DNA of 11,067 nt from Bacteroidales bacterium M6 (lineage in GTDB: Bacteria > Bacteroidota > Bacteroidia > Bacteroidales > Muribaculaceae): NCBI GenBank assembly GCA_001689485.1, contig LUJQ01000061.1:82565-93631 (forward strand), written 5' to 3'. The notes under the pieces were generated by a model. The model saw nothing but the letters and a program-made list of their open reading frames with translations, searched no databases and was not told where the DNA came from. Position numbers and translations under genes: made by a program. Shown here in pieces: positions 6,298-11,067 of this stretch (the stretch's first letter is position 1; each line of letters opens with the position of its first letter).

Positions 6298-7221
6298 TTA
6301 TATCCGACCCCGTGAAAGACGGTTGTTCAGCAGATTCACAAACTGATAGTTTTTCAATCCCCATCTGGGAGATAGCAACAAGTCGGCAGGCGCCTGCGAG
6401 GTGAAACGCTCTATCGCTATGTCGGGGTTGATGCAACGCAGCCGCTCAACAACCCTCACGCAAAGGTCGACATACTCGTCGACAGAAAACGACTTTATCG
6501 GAAGTCCGCGGAATTTAAGCGACCCCGATTCCCAATCACCCTCGCATTCCCGTGCCATCGTGGTGCCTTTTATAATCTGGAGCTGGTGGAATTTGACAGT
6601 ATCTACAGGCAGGCGCCCAAGCCGCTCCACAGTCTGCATCATGGCGGATTCCGTCTCACCGGGCAGTCCCATGATAAAATGCAGACCTGCCCGCAAACCT
6701 GCACCGGCAGTACGCTGCACGGCATCAACAGTCTGTTCCCATGTGTGACACCTGTTGACAGCGGCAAGAGTGGCGTTATGACTGCTTTCCGCGCCATATT
6801 CCATAATCACAGGTTTGCCGATGTCGGCCAAAGCATGGAGCAGTTTGTCGGAAACGCAGTCAGGACGCGTACCTATAATCAAACCATCCACTTTGTCGAC
6901 CGCAAGAGCCTCGTGGTAGAGGTCAAGAAGCCGCCCTGTTCCGGCATGCGTATTGGTGTAGCTTTGAAAATAGGCTATATAACGCATCTCAGGATACTTT
7001 CCTGAGAAAAAACGCTTACCATTTTCAATCTGCGTAGCGATTTCCCCTCCTCCAAGCATAGGTGAGAATGACGCGTTATTGCAATAGGCACATCCACCGC
7101 TACCCAACGTACCGTCGCGGTTCGGGCAGCTGAACCCGGCATTCACTGTCAGCTTCTGCATCTTGTTCCCGGGAAAAACCTCTCTCAGGAAATCAGCATA
7201 ATCTTTATAGTAACGTCCCAT
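6298..7221 (-). CDS. YhcC-family radical SAM protein (TIGR01212-like)
   Basis: A 307-residue radical S-adenosylmethionine enzyme of the YhcC/TIGR01212 group, which resembles the SAM domain of Elp3; the reaction of the group is not firmly established. The cluster-binding cysteines are C32, C44 and C47 in the wide spacing C-X11-C-X2-C (CPNRDGTLGSGGCAYC), typical of this family instead of the classic CX3CX2C. Other family landmarks are the GTRPDC stretch (about 117-122) and HFIMGLPGE (about 187-195), together with the C-terminal DLLLSPRW segment. I start at the ATG at 7221 (MGRYYKDYADF); an upstream TTG at 7251 would add ten residues with no family support. It follows aroC by 37 nt and ends the ybaK-aroC operon. 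Confidence 0.9.
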   Translation of the reverse strand: MGRYYKDYADFLREVFPGNKMQKLTVNAGFSCPNRDGTLGSGGCAYCNNASFSPMLGGGEIATQIENGKRFFSGKYPEMRYIAYFQSYTNTHAGTGRLLDLYHEALAVDKVDGLIIGTRPDCVSDKLLHALADIGKPVIMEYGAESSHNATLAAVNRCHTWEQTVDAVQRTAGAGLRAGLHFIMGLPGETESAMMQTVERLGRLPVDTVKFHQLQIIKGTTMARECEGDWESGSLKFRGLPIKSFSVDEYVDLCVRVVERLRCINPDIAIERFTSQAPADLLLSPRWGLKNYQFVNLLNNRLSRGRI

Positions 7222-7258
7222 AAATCCTACAATATAAACCGGGATTGACAAGCCACGT

Positions 7259-8320
7259 TTACAGAGACGACGCCGACTTCATCAGCAATGCGTCAAGCAT
7301 CACCATTGCAGCCATGGCCTCGATAACCGGGCGCACCCTTATAAGGATGCAAGGGTCATGACGCCCTTTGGCCGTGAATGTCACCGCACGTCCGCTGTCA
7401 TCGACAGTGTGCAACTCACGGGCTATTGTAGCGGTAGGCTTCACTGCCACCCTGAAAATAATTTCCATACCGTTGGTAATACCACCCTGTATCCCCCCGG
7501 AATGATTCGTGACAGTCGAAATCCCGCATCGGTCAACGGCAGGCTTAAACTCGTCCACACATTCGCTACCCCACCAACGGGAACCGTCAAACCCCAAGCC
7601 ATACTCAAATCCCTTCACACCACCTATGGAAAGCATTGCCGAGGCAAGCATCTGTTCCATTTTGCCGAAAACTGGTTCCCCTATCCCGGCCGGCATCCCG
7701 GCAATGCGGCACTCCACCACACCGCCTATACTGTCGGCATCTGCACGGGCCGTAGTCAAGGCGTCAACCACATCCTCTTCCGAAGGGTCTTTCAATGTTC
7801 CCAGCGAATATATCCTTGAATCGACGGAAATCCCTTTCCCTGCAAGCACCTGCGATGCAAAAGCACCGGCCACAACGCGGCTGATGGTCTCGCGTCCCGA
7901 CGCTCGTCCGCCTCCACGCCAGTCACGGATACCGTAACGCATATCCCATGTATAATCGGCATGCGAAGGGCGGTAGATGTGACGCAGCTCGTCATAATCA
8001 CAGCTTCGTGCATCATGGTTCTCCACCATAAACCCTATCGGTGTACCCAGGGATATCCCTTGCTCCATACCGGCTTCCAAAGGAACTGCACCGCTTTCAG
8101 GATTCCATCCCATTATCCCTGAAAGGATTATAAGCCTGTCTTTTTCGTTACGTGCAGAAACAAGTGCGGATTGGCCGGGACGGCGCCGGTCAAGGCCGGC
8201 CTGGAGCTCCCGCAAATCAAACACCATCCCGGATGGTAACCCGTCGATAACACCCCCTATGGCCCGTCCGTGCGACTCGCCAAACGAAGTAAGCCTGTAA
8301 ATATTACCAAAACTGTTCAT
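7259..8320 (-). CDS. aroC: Chorismate synthase
   Basis: Cytoplasmic enzyme for the last shikimate-pathway step, converting 5-enolpyruvylshikimate-3-phosphate to chorismate with reduced FMN as cofactor. Length is 353 residues. The family signatures are all present: GNIYRLTSFGESHGRAIGG at 5-23, YRPSHADYTWD at 116-126, RGGGRASGRET at 135-145, NHSGGIQGGITNG in the C-terminal half, and the final GRHDPC segment. Between LSGI and GTPIGF (about 70-92) there are about 22 residues where most homologues have six, an insertion of about 16 residues. The start overlaps the stop of the YbaK-like gene by 4 nt, so it is translationally coupled to it. No flavin reductase gene is nearby. Confidence 0.97.
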   Translation of the reverse strand: MNSFGNIYRLTSFGESHGRAIGGVIDGLPSGMVFDLRELQAGLDRRRPGQSALVSARNEKDRLIILSGIMGWNPESGAVPLEAGMEQGISLGTPIGFMVENHDARSCDYDELRHIYRPSHADYTWDMRYGIRDWRGGGRASGRETISRVVAGAFASQVLAGKGISVDSRIYSLGTLKDPSEEDVVDALTTARADADSIGGVVECRIAGMPAGIGEPVFGKMEQMLASAMLSIGGVKGFEYGLGFDGSRWWGSECVDEFKPAVDRCGISTVTNHSGGIQGGITNGMEIIFRVAVKPTATIARELHTVDDSGRAVTFTAKGRHDPCILIRVRPVIEAMAAMVMLDALLMKSASSL

Positions 8321-8877
8321 ACTCCGGCCTCCTCACAATTTTCCACTGACACGCAATGGACCAGGTCGCAGACCTCAGCACCTACATAGTCAATCAATCT
8401 ATCCGGCGCTACGCGCACTTGCAGCCCGCGCACACCTGCACTGACAAAAATATACCCGAAATCCATTGCAGTCGAATGAAAAAACGTGGGCAGCGGCTTC
8501 TTCATCCCTACCGGCGAACATCCCCCACGGATATAGCCCGTAAGGGGCAACAGATCCTTCATAGGTATCAGGTCGGCCTTCTTAGCCCCGGCTGCCTTGG
8601 CGGCCTTCTTCAAATCCACCTCTGCATCCCCGGGAATCACACACACGAAATAACCTGCGGCATTCGAACGCGCCGAATTACGGCCAGGATACTCCCCTTG
8701 CAGCACAAGGGTTTTAAACACCTGCCTTATATCCTCCCCAAGTTGTTCCGCGACATGCCCGGCAGCAAGATTTTCCTCGTCAACCTCATAAGGAATCAAC
8801 TCATAAGGAATATCCGCCTTGTCAAGCAGGCGCGCAACATTCGTCTTCGACGGTATCCCGTGTTTATCTTTAGCCAT
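8317..8877 (-). CDS. ybaK: YbaK/EbsC-type Cys-tRNA(Pro) deacylase
   Basis: Trans-editing protein of the YbaK/ProX superfamily that hydrolyses Cys-tRNA(Pro), a mischarging product of prolyl-tRNA synthetase. At 186 residues it is about 25-30 longer than E. coli YbaK. The key lysine is K55 in QVFKTLVL (E. coli K46), followed by the LDLKK-like EVDLKKAAKAAGAKK (86-100) and the glycine loop GGCSPVGMKKPLPTF (118-132). A loop of about eight extra residues (around 62-74, rich in Arg, Ser and Asn) and a C-terminal tail ending in EEAGV account for the added length. It is the first gene of an operon with aroC (4-nt overlap) and the radical SAM gene, behind a consensus promoter about 30 nt upstream. Confidence 0.92.
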   Translation of the reverse strand: MAKDKHGIPSKTNVARLLDKADIPYELIPYEVDEENLAAGHVAEQLGEDIRQVFKTLVLQGEYPGRNSARSNAAGYFVCVIPGDAEVDLKKAAKAAGAKKADLIPMKDLLPLTGYIRGGCSPVGMKKPLPTFFHSTAMDFGYIFVSAGVRGLQVRVAPDRLIDYVGAEVCDLVHCVSVENCEEAGV

Positions 8878-8906
8878 ATATGAAACACTACATTACTAAG
8901 CAGATA

Positions 8907-8937
8907 CAAAAATAGCGATTTTCCATGATTATGACAA
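8907..8937 (-). promoter_or_regulatory. Bacteroidota-type promoter of the ybaK-aroC operon
   Basis: Read on the minus strand, TTG (plus 8935-8937) is followed after exactly 20 nt by TATTTTTG (plus 8907-8914), a full match to the TTG / TAnnTTTG promoter. Transcription would start about 22-25 nt before the ybaK ATG. The -33 element lies in the T-rich tail of the tpx terminator just upstream. Confidence 0.75.
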
Positions 8938-8975
8938 TAAAATAAAAGCGTCTTGCCGTTTTCAAGCAGGACGCT
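8936..8975 (-). terminator. Intrinsic terminator of tpx
   Basis: On the minus strand a 10-bp stem (AGCGTCCTGC with GCAAGACGCT, one wobble-type mismatch) and a 9-nt loop occupy 8947-8975, followed by TTTTATTTTATTG. It stands 34 nt after the tpx stop and separates tpx from the ybaK operon. Stem and T-tract are both clear. Confidence 0.85.
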
Positions 8976-9009
8976 GACATATTAAAACCACAAATCTGAC
9001 TATTCCAAA

Positions 9010-9513
9010 TCAACGGCGCAACACTTCAAGAGCCTCGTCATATCGCGGTTCCTCGGTTATTTCCTCCACCAAGTCGGAATAAATCACATTCCTGTCACCG
9101 TCCAAAATGATTACGGCGCGGGTAAGCAATCCGGCCAACGGGCCGTCGACCAATTCAAGGCCATACTTCTCGGCAAACATAGGCGAACGGAACGCCGAAG
9201 CGGGAATCACATCCTTAAGCCCCTCAGCCTCACAGAAACGTCCGGCGGCAAAAGGCAAATCCATCGACACACACAGAACCACGGTATTCTCCAATGTCGA
9301 AGCTTCCTGGTTGAAACGACGCACACTGGCAGCACACACAGGCGTGTCAAGGCTTGGGAACACGTTAAGCACAACGCGCTTGCCTTTGAAATCTGCACAA
9401 TTGACCTCCTTGAGTTCCGGGGTTACAAACGTATAGCACGGGGCTTTCTGACCCACCGACGGGATGTTGCCGCAAGTGTGGCAAGGGGTTCCTTTAAAAT
9501 AAACTGTCTCCAT
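9010..9513 (-). CDS. tpx: Thiol peroxidase Tpx (atypical 2-Cys peroxiredoxin)
   Basis: A 167-residue peroxiredoxin of the Tpx class, which reduces hydrogen and alkyl peroxides with electrons from thioredoxin. The peroxidatic cysteine is C60 in FPSLDTPVCAASVRRFN (52-68) and the resolving cysteine C94 in LPFAAGRFCEAEGL (86-99), in register with E. coli C61 and C95. The end EITEEPRYDEALEVL is family-typical. The ATG at 9513 (METVYFKGTP) gives the expected N-terminus; an upstream in-frame ATG at 9543 would add ten unsupported residues. Unusual are C11 and C14 (PCHTCG), C26 and C39, because E. coli Tpx has no cysteine in this N-terminal part. The gene is monocistronic, between two terminators. A loose promoter (GTG-N20-TCATTTTG on the minus strand) may drive it. 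Confidence 0.95.
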   Translation of the reverse strand: METVYFKGTPCHTCGNIPSVGQKAPCYTFVTPELKEVNCADFKGKRVVLNVFPSLDTPVCAASVRRFNQEASTLENTVVLCVSMDLPFAAGRFCEAEGLKDVIPASAFRSPMFAEKYGLELVDGPLAGLLTRAVIILDGDRNVIYSDLVEEITEEPRYDEALEVLRR

Positions 9514-9547
9514 ATATCGTATAATTTTAAGCAAATCAAGCATGTTG

Positions 9548-9578
9548 CAAAATGATTAACCGAAGTATGAAAAGCCAC
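9548..9578 (-). promoter_or_regulatory. Possible tpx promoter (imperfect)
   Basis: On the minus strand GTG (plus 9576-9578) and TCATTTTG (plus 9548-9555) are 20 nt apart; each differs by one base from the TTG / TAnnTTTG consensus. The position, about 35 nt before the tpx ATG and inside the intergenic gap, is right, but two mismatches keep this tentative. Confidence 0.3.
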
Positions 9579-9587
9579 ACCGGCTTT
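9571..9587 (-). terminator. Short hairpin terminator after the LolA/thioredoxin-like gene
   Basis: On the minus strand AAAGCC-GGTGT-GGCTTT forms a 6-bp stem with a 5-nt loop and ends in TTTTC, 6 nt after the stop codon of the upstream gene. The T run is short, and the hairpin overlaps the putative tpx -33 element, so termination may be partial. Confidence 0.5.
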
Positions 9588-9593
9588 CCCCTA

Positions 9594-10838
9594 TCATTTC
9601 ACAAGTGCTAATGACTGTATAACATCCTCGGCAAGGGAGTTGTTGAATCCGAGCAACACATTTGCCACTATTCCCGAAGGTTCGACCACCAATACCGTCG
9701 GAAACACCGTCGTACCGCAATCACGAGCCAGCGATTTTGCTGAAATCAAATCGGCTTCACCATATGATGGCGCACCCGTAATCCCTTCTATCTGGTCGAT
9801 ATTGCTCCCCATAAAGGCCAAAACCAGATCAATGTCGCGAGGCATCTTCGCAACCGCTTCCCTCAAGGCCGCGATAGTCAAACCTGCCGTTGCCACCTGC
9901 GGGTCGATAATGGCAATCAAGGTCGGGGCTTTGAACGCATCGCCACGATTACGCGAATAGCGCTCCCCCGTAACCGTAGGAAGGGAAAACGACGGCATCG
10001 GCAAACCCCTTAGATTCTCTATGCGGTAATTGCTTTCACGGAATTTCTCAAAAACCTCGGGATACATCGCCATCAACTCACTTTCCGAAGCAACCGTAGC
10101 CAGGCGGTTATCACCCGCAGGATAAGCAAACTTCACCGTAACCGATTGCTCGCTTATCTGGCCGGGGTTATATTCATTATCTATACGGATCGGGACACCC
10201 GTTTTCCTGTCGACAACAAGTTTATAATTTCGCCCCACAAAACCTCTCACACTCTGCGACGCGGTTACAACACTTACCTCCCTCCCGTCAGCAACAGCCA
10301 CCGGCTCATAACCCACCGTGTAGTCGCCGGAATGAATCATTTCGTGTAACTCACGCGAAATCGACTGTGGCAGCAACTCTACAAACTGTCCATTCCCCTG
10401 AACACCTCCACGACCGGTCTGAAAAGGGATAGAATCCCATTCAAAATGATATTCCTGCAAACGATGGTCGCGATAACGGTAATGATGACCGTCAAAATAA
10501 GCCAGGAATCCCGATGACGGCTCCCCCCCCTCCTTACCCGGCAGACTCCACTTTATCAAGTAATCAACCGCCGAAAGAGGGTCACCGGCAACTGTATCCG
10601 ATGCCAGCTCGATTGAATATACAACGTCATCATCAAGCATCGGGAGCGACACATCATAATCAACCTGCGCCGAAAACGGCGCCATAACATCAAGTGTGCG
10701 CACAAGCGCCTCAACCGTAGGTGCCACAGGCGTCCCTTCAGCATCGGCACCACCATCAATAACAGGCATCCCCCACGCCGAAAGACATGGAGGACACATT
10801 ACTGCTATCACCATTAAAATTCCAATATTCCCTTTCAT
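9594..10838 (-). CDS. Secreted protein: LolA-like region plus thioredoxin-fold domain without CXXC
   Basis: A 414-residue exported protein without an assigned gene name. Starting at the ATG at 10838 gives MKGNIGILMVIAVM..., a signal peptide with probable cleavage after LSA (residue 21); an in-frame ATG 25 codons upstream would bury it. Residues ~40-270 are rich in beta strands and read like the LolA/outer-membrane lipoprotein-sorting fold (for example NYKLVVDRKTGVPIRIDNEY at 204-223), an assignment made by pattern only. Residues ~278-414 look like an AhpC/TlpA-type thioredoxin fold: PMPSFSLPTVTG opens it, and VFPTVLVVEPSGIV (378-391) has the expected cis-proline P380. Where WxxxCxxC should be there is DPQVATAG (312-319), so the domain cannot do dithiol chemistry; C374 is the only mature cysteine. 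Likely location is periplasmic; function unknown. No clear promoter was found in the 100 nt upstream. Confidence 0.75.
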   Translation of the reverse strand: MKGNIGILMVIAVMCPPCLSAWGMPVIDGGADAEGTPVAPTVEALVRTLDVMAPFSAQVDYDVSLPMLDDDVVYSIELASDTVAGDPLSAVDYLIKWSLPGKEGGEPSSGFLAYFDGHHYRYRDHRLQEYHFEWDSIPFQTGRGGVQGNGQFVELLPQSISRELHEMIHSGDYTVGYEPVAVADGREVSVVTASQSVRGFVGRNYKLVVDRKTGVPIRIDNEYNPGQISEQSVTVKFAYPAGDNRLATVASESELMAMYPEVFEKFRESNYRIENLRGLPMPSFSLPTVTGERYSRNRGDAFKAPTLIAIIDPQVATAGLTIAALREAVAKMPRDIDLVLAFMGSNIDQIEGITGAPSYGEADLISAKSLARDCGTTVFPTVLVVEPSGIVANVLLGFNNSLAEDVIQSLALVK

Positions 10839-10942
10839 AAACACATAGTTGCAACGTTTGTAATAATAACCCGTCACTCCCCGGAAAAGTTCATAAAATT
10901 CCCGAAAACCCAATCAAAGAGGGCACACAGTTTTATCAACAT

Positions 10943-10975
10943 ACCCCCGGCGGCCTCGCCGCGGTGCGGCCGGGG
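10943..10975. repeat. GC-rich hairpin sharing 12 nt with the rRNA terminator
   Basis: CCCCGGC (10945-10951) and GCCGGGG (10969-10975) can form a 7-bp stem around 17 nt; inside it GCCGC-GGT-GCGGC (10958-10970) is an alternative hairpin. The 12-mer ACCCCCGGCGGC at 10943-10954 recurs exactly at 11004-11015 as the arm of the rRNA terminator. No T-run flanks this copy on either strand. The whole 10943-10991 stretch is markedly richer in G+C than the surrounding gene starts and contains no reading frame I would support. Confidence 0.5.
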
Positions 10976-10994
10976 AGGCGGGAGGCTGGCAGAC

Positions 10995-11032
10995 AAAAAA
11001 AAGACCCCCGGCGGCGGATGCCGTCGGGGGTC
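10995..11032 (-). terminator. Strong intrinsic terminator of the rRNA operon
   Basis: On the minus strand GACCCCCG and CGGGGGTC (8 bp), an A/C mismatch and an inner CGGC/GCCG stem with a 4-nt loop occupy 11003-11032, followed directly by eight T (plus 10995-11002). It lies about 9 nt after the predicted 3' end of the 5S rRNA and is the expected end of a ribosomal RNA operon. Confidence 0.9.
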
Positions 11033-11040
11033 GGTCGATA

Positions 11041-11067
11041 GGGGGCGGTTACCTACTCTCCCGCTTT
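11041..11067 (-). rRNA. rrf: 5S ribosomal RNA, 3' end (partial)
   Basis: The minus strand at the window edge reads GCGGGAGAGTAGGTAACCGC, the conserved 3' part of bacterial 5S rRNA (GGGAGAGTAGG followed by the 3' strand of helix I, here ACCGCCCCC). The gene continues beyond the window, so only about 27 nt are seen; the exact 3' end is uncertain by 1-3 nt. The strong terminator immediately downstream supports the identification and implies that 23S and 16S genes lie further along beyond the edge. Confidence 0.85.

Noticed and set aside
10839..10913. N-terminal extension of the LolA/thioredoxin-like protein
   Set aside because: It would place 25 mostly polar and aromatic residues before a clear signal peptide.
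10931..10995. tRNA gene or other RNA gene in the GC-rich spacer
   Set aside because: No cloverleaf, no T-loop GTTCGA-type sequence and no CCA end could be found; only simple hairpins.

Overview
The window looks like chromosomal core DNA from a Bacteroidales bacterium, most likely a Muribaculaceae-type gut species. The reasons are moderate-to-high GC coding sequence with AT-rich gene starts, almost no Shine-Dalgarno sequences, promoters of the Bacteroidota form TTG-N20-TAnnTTTG (clearest upstream of pheS and of the YbaK gene), a stand-alone pheS without pheT, and a radical SAM protein of the YhcC type in a run with aroC. The family-level placement is inference; the phylum-level signs are in the sequence. 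No mobile element, CRISPR array, tRNA or plasmid function was seen.

Plus-strand half (1-3561): the last codons of an unidentified gene, then a promoter and a roughly 125-nt structured leader, then five tightly packed genes: pheS (phenylalanyl-tRNA synthetase alpha), crcB (fluoride channel), nth (endonuclease III), a TRIC/UPF0126 membrane channel-like protein, and a GtrA-family membrane protein. Gaps are 8, 52 and 3 nt plus a 4-nt ATGA overlap, so they probably form one transcript.

Minus-strand half (3572-11067), in transcription order: the 3' end of a 5S rRNA and a strong rRNA-operon terminator; a secreted protein with a LolA-like region and a thioredoxin fold that lacks the CXXC; tpx (thiol peroxidase) with its own terminator; a ybaK-aroC-yhcC-like operon behind a consensus promoter; a small single-TM protein overlapping a split ThrE-type exporter (YjjP + YjjB halves); and a LysR-type regulator that converges on the GtrA gene.

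Most genes are housekeeping. The parts most worth a second look are the AT-rich dyads over the promoters of the exporter operon and of the LysR gene, the small membrane protein fused by overlap to the exporter, the alternately pairing pheS leader, an extra N-terminal CXXC in Tpx, an insertion in chorismate synthase, the thioredoxin-like domain without cysteines, and a GC-rich hairpin sharing 12 nt with the rRNA terminator. I did not find a convincing wholly new multi-gene system.
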